A DNA stretch of 64,000 nt from Corynebacterium nuruki S6-4 (lineage in GTDB: Bacteria > Actinomycetota > Actinomycetes > Mycobacteriales > Mycobacteriaceae): the NCBI RefSeq assembly GCF_007970465.1, contig NZ_CP042429.1:2728001-2792000 (forward strand). The letters are read 5' to 3'. This document shows positions 42,950 through 51,485 of this stretch, in pieces. The notes below the pieces were generated by a model. The model had not been told where the DNA came from. It saw nothing but the letters and a program-made list of their open reading frames with translations, and did no database searches. A program made the position numbers and the translations under genes. Numbering within the stretch: position 1 is the first letter of the stretch; each line of letters opens with the position of its first letter.

Positions 42950-43001
42950 CGCGCGCCGGGCCAGGGACCTGCTGCCCGTCGCTCCACGATAGGCTGGACC
43001 G

Positions 43002-43811
43002 GTGACTGTCAGAGCTTTCTCCCGTACCCGCCGAGCCCGCCGTACCGTGCGCACCGTCGCCGCGGCACTGGCGGCGACCGGTCTGCTGTCCGGCGCCGTG
43101 GCCTGCGGCTCCGATGACGGCGACGACAGCAGCAGTACCGGCGCCGCCGGTGGCGACAGTTCCACCGCGCCGTCGTCGGCGGCGTCCGGCGATCCGTCGG
43201 ATCTCATGCTCCAGAAGGCGGACGCCCCCGCCGGCTACGGCTGGAACAACGTCGCCGACGTCTTCGACGAGGATGACGACTCGGTCTCCGATTTCATGTC
43301 GCAACTGCGCGAGACCGGCGGCGACACGGTCGACCCGGCCGAGTGCAGCGGGATCGTCCCCGACGAGAACGCCCTGCTCCTGGAACTCCACGACCACCCG
43401 GACACGACCGCGGTGACCGAGTTCCTGCCGCACGACGACAACGACCGGACAGTCATCGACGGACTGGTCTCCACCGCCCACGACGCCGCGGACCAGGTCC
43501 CCGACGACCTCTCACGCTGCGCGACCTTCACCCGGACCTCCTCCCTGGATCCCTCGAAGCCCCCGGTCACCTACCATGCGCAGGCCTCCGACGGAGCCGT
43601 CGTCGGGGCGCAGGACGTGCACGTCATCACGGTCGTCGAGGAGGACCCGGCGTCCCCGGACAACGCCTCCGACCCGGTGATCATCGTCACCGGCACCGCC
43701 GAGGGGGTGTTCTTCCGGGTCAGCGCGGTCGGACTGAAGGAACCGCAGATCCTGCTGGACCTCGCGGACCGCCAGGTCGCCCGCATCACCGGTCAGCCGG
43801 CGACGAAGTAA
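43002..43811 (+). CDS. Lipoprotein of unknown function
   Basis: A 269-residue exported lipoprotein. The basic N-terminus and hydrophobic segment end in lipobox AVAC. An Asp/Ser-rich linker follows, then a globular domain with two Cys (AECSG and SRCATF) and repeated acidic patches. This pattern is common among mycobacterial and corynebacterial PknH-sensor-like or DUF-type lipoproteins, but I cannot name the family. The GTG start at 43002 follows TAGGCT by about nine bases. It leads a three-gene set with the YbjN-like gene and nei. Confidence 0.78.
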   Translation: MTVRAFSRTRRARRTVRTVAAALAATGLLSGAVACGSDDGDDSSSTGAAGGDSSTAPSSAASGDPSDLMLQKADAPAGYGWNNVADVFDEDDDSVSDFMSQLRETGGDTVDPAECSGIVPDENALLLELHDHPDTTAVTEFLPHDDNDRTVIDGLVSTAHDAADQVPDDLSRCATFTRTSSLDPSKPPVTYHAQASDGAVVGAQDVHVITVVEEDPASPDNASDPVIIVTGTAEGVFFRVSAVGLKEPQILLDLADRQVARITGQPATK

Positions 43812-43826
43812 CAAGAAGAGAGCAGC

Positions 43827-44891
43827 ATGTTCGGCAGGAAGAAACAGCGGAAGACCCGTCGGGAATGGCAGGACGCGCCCGACCCCGGCAAGGACGAGGT
43901 CGCCCCCGACTCCCACGCGGAACCGCGCCAGGTGACCTCGGTCGTCCAGCGCGTGCTCGCCGAGGCCGGCTGTCCCGCCGCACCGTCGGGGGCCTCGGAG
44001 GTCCGCACCGCCACGGGACCCTTCGAGGTCACCGTGGCGGTCGACGTCGCCCCGCTCGCCTTCTCTGTCGACGCCCTGTGGACCGGCGAACTGCCCGCCA
44101 CCGACCGCTCGGTGCTGCACGCCCTCAACGAGTGGAACGCGGGACACACCGTGCAGCGGGTCCACGCCGAACTCGACGGGCGCGGCACGCTGCGGGTCCG
44201 GGCGGATTCGGTGCTCACCGCCGGCGCCGGGGTGACCGTCCGGCAGCTCGACGAATGGGTCCGCCGCGCGCTGGCGGGCCTGTCCTCGCTGGCGGAGTTT
44301 CTCGCCGCGCAGTGGCCGGACGTCCACGCACCGTTCCCGGAGGCGGACGATGTCTCCACGGGAATGGGCGCCTACACCGGTGACCTGCGCCTGCTCGTCA
44401 CCCCGGGGAACCGTTACGGCCTGGCGGGCGGCCCGACCCCCGCTGTGTCGCTGGACCGGATGGCGGCGTGCCTTACCGCGGACGGGGTGCGGACCACCGC
44501 GACCCGCGAGGAGGGGGCGTCCGGACGCCGCGGGAACGGCTGGCTACGTCCTACCGGCCCTGACGGTGGGCCGGGAACCGGTGCGGACATCGCACTGCAC
44601 GACGGCGCGTTGAGCGTCACCGCCGGCGCGGCCCTCGGGGAGATCGACGGGCCGACCGCCGACTGGGTGATGTCGCTGTGCGGCGCGACGAATGTGCTGC
44701 CCGGCGGTGTCGTCGCCGTGCTCGGCACAGCTGCCGGCGCCGGTGCGACCCTCACCTGCGCCCTGCACCGCCCGGTCGGGTCCGGTCTGTCGGAGGCGCA
44801 GCTCGCCGAAGTCCTGCACCACGACCGGGACCTGGTGTGGCGCCGGTACCGTGAACTGGGCGCGGAGATCACGGGGGAGACCGGTGCCTGA
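43827..44891 (+). CDS. YbjN-domain protein
   Basis: A 354-residue cytosolic protein. The N-terminal tail is basic (FGRKKQRKTRREW). A YbjN-like domain (about residues 40-160) contains LHALNEWNAGHTVQRVHAEL and VRQLDEWVRRAL, the recurrent Trp-Asn and helix of that family; a second, weaker copy seems to occupy 180-350. YbjN proteins resemble type III secretion chaperones and are linked to stress and motility control in enterobacteria; the role in actinobacteria is unknown. The next gene starts eight bases before this one ends, so translation is coupled to DNA repair gene nei. Confidence 0.72.
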   Translation: MFGRKKQRKTRREWQDAPDPGKDEVAPDSHAEPRQVTSVVQRVLAEAGCPAAPSGASEVRTATGPFEVTVAVDVAPLAFSVDALWTGELPATDRSVLHALNEWNAGHTVQRVHAELDGRGTLRVRADSVLTAGAGVTVRQLDEWVRRALAGLSSLAEFLAAQWPDVHAPFPEADDVSTGMGAYTGDLRLLVTPGNRYGLAGGPTPAVSLDRMAACLTADGVRTTATREEGASGRRGNGWLRPTGPDGGPGTGADIALHDGALSVTAGAALGEIDGPTADWVMSLCGATNVLPGGVVAVLGTAAGAGATLTCALHRPVGSGLSEAQLAEVLHHDRDLVWRRYRELGAEITGETGA

Positions 44892-45735
44892 GGGGCATGT
44901 GATCCACCGGCTGGCGCACGGCCTGAGCGCACAGTTCGCCGGTCGGCCGGTGGCGGTGAGCTCGCCGCAGGGCCGGTTCGCCGACCAGGCCGCCGCCCTC
45001 GACGGCATGGTGCTCGCCGGGGCCGAGGCCTGGGGCAAGCACCTGTTCATCCACTTCGGCGGGGAGGACCGGCCGGATCCGCGCATCGTCCACATCCATC
45101 TGGGGCTCATCGGCACGCTGCGGTTCGAGCCGTTGGCGCCGCCGCACGGTCAGGTCCGGCTGCGGATCGCGGACGCAGAGGTCGCCGCCGACCTGCGCGG
45201 ACCGCAACGGTGCGTGCTCATCGATCCGCAGGCGGAGGACGCCGCGGTGGCGAAGCTCGGACCGGACCCGCTGCTCCCCGTCGGTGGCGGGACCGCGGCC
45301 GGCCGGCTCAACGAGGGCAAGCTGGCGACGGCACTGGCGAAGACCCGTCGGTCGTCGAAGCCGGTGGGGGCACTGCTCATGGACCAGGGGCTGTACGCCG
45401 GGGTCGGCAGTATCTACCGCACCGAGGTGCTGTTCCGGCTCGGGATCGACCCGCGGCGTCCGGGGAAGGCGTTGTCCGCGGCGGAGCTCGACGCGGTCTG
45501 GGCGGACCTCGTCGGGCTGATGGCCGACGGCGAGGAGAAGGGGCGCATCGACACGGTGCGTCCGGAACACACGCCGGAGGCGATGGGGCGTCCGCCGCGC
45601 AGGGACGACCACGGGGGAGAGGTGTACGTCTACCGGCGCGCCGGGCAGCCGTGCCTGGTGTGCGGGACGCCGGTGGAGGTCGGGGAGCTGGCGGGCCGGA
45701 AAGTCTACTGGTGTCCGACGTGCCAGCGGGGTTGA
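44884..45735 (+). CDS. nei: Endonuclease VIII-like DNA glycosylase
   Basis: Excises oxidised bases and nicks the DNA by beta-delta elimination. The protein has 283 residues. The start GTG gives mature Pro-Glu-Gly-His (PEGHVIH), where Pro is the nucleophile. The helix-two-turn-helix is in GLYAGVGSIYRTEVLF and the zinc finger has Cys pairs in CLVCG and CPTCQ. It fits the Nei2 branch of mycobacteria. The overlap of eight bases with the YbjN-like gene suggests a two-gene unit. Confidence 0.92.
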   Translation: MPEGHVIHRLAHGLSAQFAGRPVAVSSPQGRFADQAAALDGMVLAGAEAWGKHLFIHFGGEDRPDPRIVHIHLGLIGTLRFEPLAPPHGQVRLRIADAEVAADLRGPQRCVLIDPQAEDAAVAKLGPDPLLPVGGGTAAGRLNEGKLATALAKTRRSSKPVGALLMDQGLYAGVGSIYRTEVLFRLGIDPRRPGKALSAAELDAVWADLVGLMADGEEKGRIDTVRPEHTPEAMGRPPRRDDHGGEVYVYRRAGQPCLVCGTPVEVGELAGRKVYWCPTCQRG

Positions 45736-45770
45736 GCTGACCCACCCCCGCGCATAGATTTGTGAGAGAT

Positions 45771-45811
45771 AACACACTATTGTGTGGTCCGACATTTCTT
45801 GACCGGTCAAG
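45771..45811 (+). promoter_or_regulatory. Operator cluster upstream of the lactate permease gene
   Basis: CACAC-TATT-GTGTG (45773-45786), TGGTCCGACATT (45785-45796) and the perfect palindrome CTTGACCGGTCAAG (45798-45811) follow one another. The middle one resembles the LldR site TNGTNNNACNNA of C. glutamicum with one mismatch at the last position. Lactate-responsive control by an LldR-type GntR protein is therefore plausible; its gene is not in the window. Confidence 0.5.
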
Positions 45812-45859
45812 TGCGTCCCGCCCGTGTCCGGTCTTCCATCCGACACCCACGGAGCGTCC

Positions 45860-47542
45860 ATGTACCAACCTGACCTCGCCCCGGTCGCGGACAACACCTT
45901 CCTGTCCGCCCTGGTGGCCCTGCTCCCGCTGCTGACGGTCTTCGTCGGCCTCGGCCTGCTGCGCTGGAAGGCGCACTGGGCCGGGCTCGCCGCCCTCGCG
46001 GTCTCACTGCTCGTCGCGGCCCTCGTCTACGACATGCCCGTCGACCTTGCCGGACTGTCCGCCACCCAGGGAGCGGTCTTCGGACTCTTCCCGATCATGT
46101 GGATCGTCATCGCGGCCATCTGGTTCTACGAGATCACCGTGCAGTCCGGCAGATTCGAGGACCTGCGCGCCGTCATCGACAACATCTCCGACGACCCCCG
46201 CATCCAGGCGGTCCTCATCGCCTTCTGCTTCGGCGGCATGCTCGAGGCGCTCGCCGGATTCGGCGCTCCGCTGGCGATCACCGGCGTGATGCTGCTGGCC
46301 GTCGGCTTTCCACGGATGCGCGCCGCCGTCGCCGTCCTCGTCGCCAACACGGCCCCGGTCGCCTTCGGCGCCATCGCCACCCCGGTGATCACCGCCGGCA
46401 ACCTCACCGGCATCGACTACGAGCACATCGGTGCGATCATCGGCCGGCAGACCCCCTTCATCGCACTGCTCGTCCCGATGTTCCTCTGCCTCATCGTCGG
46501 CGGACTCCGCGGTCTGAAGGAGTGCCTGCCGGTCGCCCTCGTCATCGGCGCGGTGTTCGCTGTCGCCCAGTTCGTGGCGTCCAACTGGATCTCGGTGGAA
46601 CTCACCGACATCATCTCCTCGCTCTGCGGACTGGCCGCCGCGGTCATCATGCTGCGGTTCTGGCAACCGAAGGGGACGGCGGAGGCCCGCCGGAAACTCG
46701 GGATGGAGCGCGAGGAGGAGGACGCCGCGGCGTCCGACGAGAACGCGGAGATCGCCGCTGCCGCCGCACAGGGACGCGACACCGACCGGGAACTCACCGG
46801 CGGCCGCGTGTTCATGGCACTGTTCCCGTACCTGCTGGTCGTGGCACTGTTCTGCCTGGCCAAGCTGTGGACGCCGCTGAAGGACCTCCTCGCCGACACG
46901 GACGTCAGCATCTCCTGGCCGGGTCTGGACGGCAACATCCTCACCGCCGACGGCGAGACCTCGGGGGCGACGGTGTTCGACTTCCAGTGGCTGTCGAGCC
47001 CGGGCACTCTGCTGCTTATCGCGGGCGTGATCGTGGCGCTGGTCTACCGCTACCCGCTGACCAGTGCGGCGAAACTGTACGTGACGAACGTCGTCAAGAT
47101 GCGCTGGACGATACTCACCGTCGTCTCGGTGCTGTCGCTGGCGTACGTGATGAACCAGTCCGGGCAGACCATCACGGTCGGCACGTGGATCGCCGGTGCG
47201 GGGGCGGCCTTCGCCTTCTTCTCCCCGGTGCTCGGCTGGCTGGGGACCGCGGTCACCGGCTCGGACACCTCCGCCAACGCCCTGTTCGCCACGCTGCAGC
47301 AGACCGCGGCGGAGGGTGCGGGTCTGGATCCGGCACTGATGGTGGCGTCCAACACCTCCGGAGGTGTGATGGCGAAGCTGGTCAGCCCGCAGAACCTCGC
47401 GATCGTCGCCACGGCGGTGGGGCTGGTGGGGAAGGAGTCCGTGCTGCTGCGCAAGGTCGTCGGCTGGAGTGCCGGCATGCTCGTGGCGCTGTGTCTGCTC
47501 AACGGACTGCAGTCGGACATATTAGAAGGTACGCTGCCCTGA
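45860..47542 (+). CDS. lctP: L-lactate permease
   Basis: Proton-coupled lactate (or glycolate) uptake, LctP family, 560 residues with about 12-14 membrane segments. The conserved MLEALAGFGAPLAITG and the C-terminal NTSGGVMAKLVSPQNLAI are family signatures, and TGSDTSANALF is also typical. A polar cytoplasmic loop (about 270-310) is acidic and Ala-rich. The ATG at 45860 follows GGAG at close spacing. It precedes the lactate dehydrogenase gene by 28 bases and the two make a lactate utilisation unit. Confidence 0.93.
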   Translation: MYQPDLAPVADNTFLSALVALLPLLTVFVGLGLLRWKAHWAGLAALAVSLLVAALVYDMPVDLAGLSATQGAVFGLFPIMWIVIAAIWFYEITVQSGRFEDLRAVIDNISDDPRIQAVLIAFCFGGMLEALAGFGAPLAITGVMLLAVGFPRMRAAVAVLVANTAPVAFGAIATPVITAGNLTGIDYEHIGAIIGRQTPFIALLVPMFLCLIVGGLRGLKECLPVALVIGAVFAVAQFVASNWISVELTDIISSLCGLAAAVIMLRFWQPKGTAEARRKLGMEREEEDAAASDENAEIAAAAAQGRDTDRELTGGRVFMALFPYLLVVALFCLAKLWTPLKDLLADTDVSISWPGLDGNILTADGETSGATVFDFQWLSSPGTLLLIAGVIVALVYRYPLTSAAKLYVTNVVKMRWTILTVVSVLSLAYVMNQSGQTITVGTWIAGAGAAFAFFSPVLGWLGTAVTGSDTSANALFATLQQTAAEGAGLDPALMVASNTSGGVMAKLVSPQNLAIVATAVGLVGKESVLLRKVVGWSAGMLVALCLLNGLQSDILEGTLP

Positions 47543-47544
47543 GG

Positions 47545-47563
47545 TCAGGCAAGGCGTACCATA
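47545..47563 (+). promoter_or_regulatory. Iron-box-like site at the lldD promoter
   Basis: TCAGGCAAGGCGTACCATA matches the DtxR consensus at about 12 of 19 positions and covers the putative TACCAT -10 box (47557-47562), which ends eight bases before the lldD ATG. It may be chance, since part of the match is to the -10. Confidence 0.35.
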
Positions 47564-47570
47564 GTTTGAC

Positions 47571-48824
47571 ATGGTTACCCGTCAGCTCCCCCACCCGTCA
47601 GAGATCTTCGAACTCATGAAGTTCAAGAAGCCGGAGTTCAACGCGAAGAAACGCCGGCTGGTATCCGCCCTCACCATCTACGACCTGCGGAAGATCGCCA
47701 AGCGCCGGACCCCGGCCTCCGCCTTCGACTACACCGACGGCGCCGCGGAGGGCGAGATCTCCATCGCCCGCGCCCGCCAGGCCTTCGAGGACGTCGAGTT
47801 CCACCCGTCGATCCTGCGGGACGCCTCCCACATCGACACCACCACGTCCATCCTCGGCGGCACCTCCGCCCTGCCGTTCGGCATCGCCCCGACCGGATTC
47901 ACCCGCCTGATGCAGACCGAGGGCGAGGTCGCCGGGGCCGGTGCCGCCGCGGCCGCCGGGATCCCGTTCACCCTCTCCACCCTCGGCACGACCTCCATCG
48001 AGGACGTGAAGGCCACCAACCCGGCCGGCCGCAACTGGTTCCAGCTCTACGTCATGAAGGACCGGGACATCTCCTACGGTCTCGTCGAACGCGCCGCGAA
48101 GGCCGGCTTCGACACCCTCTTCTTCACCGTGGACACCCCCGTCGCCGGCAACCGGATGCGCGACACCCGCCACGGCTTCTCCATCCCGCCGCAGCTCACC
48201 GCGAAGACCATTCTGGACGCCGTCCCCCGGCCCTGGTGGTGGATCGACTTCCTCACCACCCCGCCGCTGGAGTTCGCGTCCCTGTCCTCGACCGGCGGCA
48301 CTGTCGGTGAACTGCTCGATTCCGCGATGGACCCGACCATCAACTTCCGTGACCTGGAGATCATCCGGGAGATGTGGCCGGGCAAGATCGCCGTCAAGGG
48401 CGTCCAGAATGTCGAGGACTCGGTGAAACTCGCCGAGCTCGGGGTGGACGCCATCGTCCTGTCCAACCACGGCGGACGCCAGCTCGACCGCGCCCCCGTC
48501 CCGTTCCAGCTGCTTCCCTCGGTACGGGACGCCGTGGGTGAGGACTTCGAGCTCATCGTGGACACCGGCATCATGAACGGTGCGGACATCGTCGCCGCCC
48601 TGGCCTCCGGCGCGGACTTCACGCTGATCGGGCGGGCCTACCTGTACGGCCTCATGGCAGGTGGACGCGAAGGCGTGGACCGCACCATCGAGATCCTGCG
48701 CTCCCAGATCGAGCGCACCATGAAGCTGCTGCAGGTCAACACGGTCGACGAACTCGTCCCGGAGCACGTCACCCAGCTCTCCCGCTTCAACCGGGTCGAG
48801 AAGCCGGGGCAGACGGTGGAGTAG
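47571..48824 (+). CDS. lldD: L-lactate dehydrogenase (quinone), FMN-dependent
   Basis: Oxidises L-lactate to pyruvate and passes electrons to quinone at the inner membrane. The protein has 417 residues. The FMN-binding His and Arg lie in [13 protein letters not shown], and [21 protein letters not shown] and [15 protein letters not shown] are conserved in the family. The N-terminal basic part (about 1-35) is a typical LldD extension. The start has no Shine-Dalgarno but a TACCAT box eight bases upstream, so it may be leaderless as well as read through from lctP. Confidence 0.93.
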   Translation: MVTRQLPHPSEIFELMKFKKPEFNAKKRRLVSALTIYDLRKIAKRRTPASAFDYTDGAAEGEISIARARQAFEDVEFHPSILRDASHIDTTTSILGGTSALPFGIAPTGFTRLMQTEGEVAGAGAAAAAGIPFTLSTLGTTSIEDVKATNPAGRNWFQLYVMKDRDISYGLVERAAKAGFDTLFFTVDTPVAGNRMRDTRHGFSIPPQLTAKTILDAVPRPWWWIDFLTTPPLEFASLSSTGGTVGELLDSAMDPTINFRDLEIIREMWPGKIAVKGVQNVEDSVKLAELGVDAIVLSNHGGRQLDRAPVPFQLLPSVRDAVGEDFELIVDTGIMNGADIVAALASGADFTLIGRAYLYGLMAGGREGVDRTIEILRSQIERTMKLLQVNTVDELVPEHVTQLSRFNRVEKPGQTVE

Positions 48825-48839
48825 ACGGGTGCCCTGCGG

Positions 48840-49271
48840 TCACGCCACGTCGATGGTGCAGGTCCTGGCGCTGCCGGCGGCAGTGGTCGCCGTGACCTCG
48901 ATGTGGTCGATGTCCTCGTTCGGTGTGCCGGTTACCAGGGACGCCCGACTACTGCCACCGCCGTAGCCCATGCCGCCGCCGGCTTCGGCGTTCCGTGCGG
49001 GATCGGTGAAGTGGAGGGTTGTCGTCAGTTCCGCCTCCGGGTAGCCGTCCGGAATGTTCCAGATCAGGGCCATCGTGGGACGTTCGTGGTCGATGTCGAT
49101 GATGTCGGGATCGCAGCTGCCGTCGGCAGCCGTGTTGCCCAGGACGGGGACGGAGGTCAACTCCGCCGATGTTCCGGTGGAGGTCTCGGAGGGAGCGTCC
49201 TCGTCCGGGGAGCACCCGGCGAGGGCGAGGAGGATGACGGGTCCGAGGAACAGCGGGCGGTGAGGGCGCAT
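48840..49271 (-). CDS. Small lipoprotein of unknown function
   Basis: A 143-residue exported lipoprotein. Signal peptide ends in lipobox LAGC. Two Cys (GSCDPD and RTCTID) near the domain ends could form a disulfide, and the fold is likely beta-rich (MALIWNIPDGYPEAELTTTLHF). A Gly/Ser-rich loop follows. The ATG at 49271 has TACCGT six bases upstream. It converges on lldD and is divergent from purB, with a 67-base palindrome in the divergent gap. Confidence 0.75.
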   Translation of the reverse strand: MRPHRPLFLGPVILLALAGCSPDEDAPSETSTGTSAELTSVPVLGNTAADGSCDPDIIDIDHERPTMALIWNIPDGYPEAELTTTLHFTDPARNAEAGGGMGYGGGSSRASLVTGTPNEDIDHIEVTATTAAGSARTCTIDVA

Positions 49272-49307
49272 GGCCCCACGGTACCGGTCGGCGTCCGGAC
49301 GGACGCC

Positions 49308-49374
49308 GTGAAAAACCGGTCCGATTCTGCACGGTCGATACACCGGAGTCTGCAGAATCGGACCGGCTTTTCAC
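49308..49374. repeat. 67-base palindrome in a divergent gap
   Basis: The arms at 49308-49331 and 49351-49374 pair at 23 of 24 positions around a 19-base centre containing CGATACACCGG. It lies between the starts of the lipoprotein gene and purB, so it cannot be a simple terminator of either. It is the same length as the elements at 1451, 15217 and 50902, though the arm sequence differs. Confidence 0.85.
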
Positions 49375-49441
49375 GCCTGCTGCGGTGGAGGACGCCGCGC
49401 CCGGGAAAACTGCGTCCGGCCGGTGTGGGATACTGGTGACC

Positions 49442-50872
49442 GTGGCTGACAAGAAAAAGATCTCCAACGTCCTCGCTGACCGCTACGCCTCCCCCGAGCT
49501 GACCCGCATCTGGAGCCCCGAGGACAAGATCCTCGCCGAGCGCCGGCTGTGGATCGCCGTGATGAAGGCCCAGAAGGAGATGGGGGTGGACATCGCCGAC
49601 GGCGCGATCGAGGACTACGAGCGTGTCATCGACAATGTCGACCTGGCATCCATCGCCGAGCGGGAGAAGGTCACCCGCCACGACGTCAAGGCACGCATCG
49701 AGGAGTTCAACGCCCTGGCCGGGCACGAGGACATCCACAAGGGCATGACCAGCCGTGACCTCACCGAGAACGTGGAGCAGCTGCAGATCCGCCGCTCCCT
49801 GGAGATCGCCCGCGACAAGGCCGTCGCCGTGCTCGCCCGCATCGGTGAGCGCGCCGCACAGTACAAGACCCTCGTCATGGCCGGCCGTTCCCACAATGTC
49901 GCCGCCCAGGCCACGACGCTGGGCAAGCGGTTCGCCTCCGCCGCCGATGAACTCATGATCGGTATCGAGCGGATCGAGGACCTGCTGTCCCGCTACCCGC
50001 TGCGCGGCATCAAGGGGCCGATGGGCACCAGCCAGGACATGCTCGACCTGCTCGGCGGCGATGTCGAGAAGCTCGCCGCCTTCGAGAAGAAGATCGCCGA
50101 GGAGCTCGGTTTCTCCCGCATCTTCGATTCGGTCGGCCAGGTCTACCCCCGCACCCTCGACTTCGACGCGCTCTCCGCCCTGGTGGAGACGGGTGCGGCG
50201 ATGTCGTCGCTGTCGATGACGATCCGCCTGATGGCCGGCAACGAGACCGTCACCGAGGGCTTCAAGGAGGGTCAGGTCGGTTCCTCGGCGATGCCGCACA
50301 AGATGAACGCCCGGTCCTGCGAGCGCGTCGGCGGAATGCAGATCATCCTGCGCGGCTACATGACGATGGCCTCCGACCTTGCCGGGTCGCAGTGGAACGA
50401 GGGCGACGTCTTCTGCTCGGTGGTGCGTCGTGTCGCCCTGCCGGACGCCTTCTTCACCTTCGACGGCCAGTGCGAGACCTTCCTCACCGTGCTCAGCGAG
50501 TTCGGCGCCTTCCCCGCGATGATCGACCGGGAGCTGGAGCGTTACCTGCCGTTCCTCGCCACGACCCGTATCCTCATGGCCGCGGTGCGCACCGGCATCG
50601 GCCGGGAGACCGCCCACGAGATCATCAAGGAGAACGCGGTCGCCGTGGCGCTGAACATGCGGGAGAACGGTGGCGGGCAGGATCTCGTCCAGCGGCTCGC
50701 CGCCGATGAGCGTTTCCCGCTCGACGAGGCCGCGCTGGACGCCGCGCTGGCCGACCGGCACGCCTTCATCGGTGCCGCCGAGGACCAGGTTGACCGGGTG
50801 CTGGCCCGGATCGCCGCCGTGGTGGAGAAGTACCCGGACGCCGCCGCCTACACCCCGGGCGACATCCTGTAG
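49442..50872 (+). CDS. purB: Adenylosuccinate lyase
   Basis: Two steps of purine synthesis: cleaves SAICAR and adenylosuccinate, releasing fumarate. The protein has 476 residues. The signature GSSAMPHKMNA (about residues 280-290) and the His of HDVKARIEEF and GMTSRDLTEN regions are typical. The GTG start at 49442 is preceded by a GATACT-like -10 and no Shine-Dalgarno. It stands alone here between a divergent lipoprotein and the convergent MarR gene. Confidence 0.95.
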   Translation: MADKKKISNVLADRYASPELTRIWSPEDKILAERRLWIAVMKAQKEMGVDIADGAIEDYERVIDNVDLASIAEREKVTRHDVKARIEEFNALAGHEDIHKGMTSRDLTENVEQLQIRRSLEIARDKAVAVLARIGERAAQYKTLVMAGRSHNVAAQATTLGKRFASAADELMIGIERIEDLLSRYPLRGIKGPMGTSQDMLDLLGGDVEKLAAFEKKIAEELGFSRIFDSVGQVYPRTLDFDALSALVETGAAMSSLSMTIRLMAGNETVTEGFKEGQVGSSAMPHKMNARSCERVGGMQIILRGYMTMASDLAGSQWNEGDVFCSVVRRVALPDAFFTFDGQCETFLTVLSEFGAFPAMIDRELERYLPFLATTRILMAAVRTGIGRETAHEIIKENAVAVALNMRENGGGQDLVQRLAADERFPLDEAALDAALADRHAFIGAAEDQVDRVLARIAAVVEKYPDAAAYTPGDIL

Positions 50873-50901
50873 AACTGCAGGACGCTGCGGGGAGGGCGCT
50901 C

Positions 50902-50968
50902 GACGCGAACTGACCCGGATCTGCCGTTCCGGTCCTGCCGGACGGACAGATCCGGGTCAGTTCGCGTC
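50902..50968. repeat. 67-base perfect-arm palindrome downstream of purB
   Basis: The arms at 50902-50923 and 50947-50968 are identical over all 22 bases. The 23-base centre folds further (CCGT-CCGG against CCGG-ACGG). It lies between the convergent purB and MarR genes and may act as a two-way terminator; no T-run follows. Same total length as three other palindromes in the window. Confidence 0.9.
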
Positions 50969-50992
50969 CGGGTGGGGTGGGCTCCGCCGTCA

Positions 50993-51406
50993 CTACCGGG
51001 CGTCGAGTATCTTGCGCAGCAGCCGGGACAGTGTCTCCTGCTCGTCGGCGGTCAACGGTTCGAGTAGTGAGTGGTCGACCTCGCTGACCCGGTCAATTGT
51101 CGCGCGGAGCAGCTCGCTGCCTTGTTCGGTGAGGGTGAGGGCACGTCGCCGTCGGTCCTCCGCGGCGACGGTGCGTCGGACGAGTCCCTGGTTCTCCAGC
51201 CGGGAGAGCATGTCGGCGATGGTCGACCGGTCGGTGCCGGCGAGGGCTGCCGCGCGGTTCTGTTCGATCGAGGGCTGTTCCTGGATCACCTTGAGGACGG
51301 CGTACTGGGTCTTGGTGAGTTCGGGGATCTGAGCCGCCCACCGGGTCGAGTGGTCCTGGAGTATGAGCCGCATCAGGTGCGGTATCCGCTCTCGGAGGAT
51401 TGACAT
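50993..51406 (-). CDS. MarR-family regulator of the decarboxylase operon
   Basis: A 137-residue repressor. The winged helix holds LTKTQYAVLKVIQEQPS, TDRSTIADMLSRLENQGLVRRTV and the wing EDRRRRALTLTEQG. The ATG at 51406 has TACACT (51414-51419, minus strand) seven bases upstream. It is divergent from the UbiX-like gene, and the shared region holds a perfect 20-base palindrome plus a half-site, so it probably represses the decarboxylase genes until a phenolic acid binds. Confidence 0.9.
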   Translation of the reverse strand: MSILRERIPHLMRLILQDHSTRWAAQIPELTKTQYAVLKVIQEQPSIEQNRAAALAGTDRSTIADMLSRLENQGLVRRTVAAEDRRRRALTLTEQGSELLRATIDRVSEVDHSLLEPLTADEQETLSRLLRKILDAR

Positions 51407-51423
51407 GCCCCCCAGTGTAGCAG

Positions 51424-51466
51424 TATCGTCCGTACAGGGATCGTCCGTATACGGACGATTAGGTTC
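51424..51466. promoter_or_regulatory. MarR operator: 20-base palindrome and upstream half-site
   Basis: ATCGTCCGTATACGGACGAT (51440-51459) is a perfect palindrome. The half ATCGTCCGTA is repeated at 51425-51434, 15 bases earlier. TAGGTT follows at 51461-51466 and may be the -10 of the UbiX-like gene. The MarR gene's own -10 lies just to the left, so binding would cover both promoters. Confidence 0.75.
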
Positions 51467-51485
51467 GAAGCTGGGAGTGGACATC

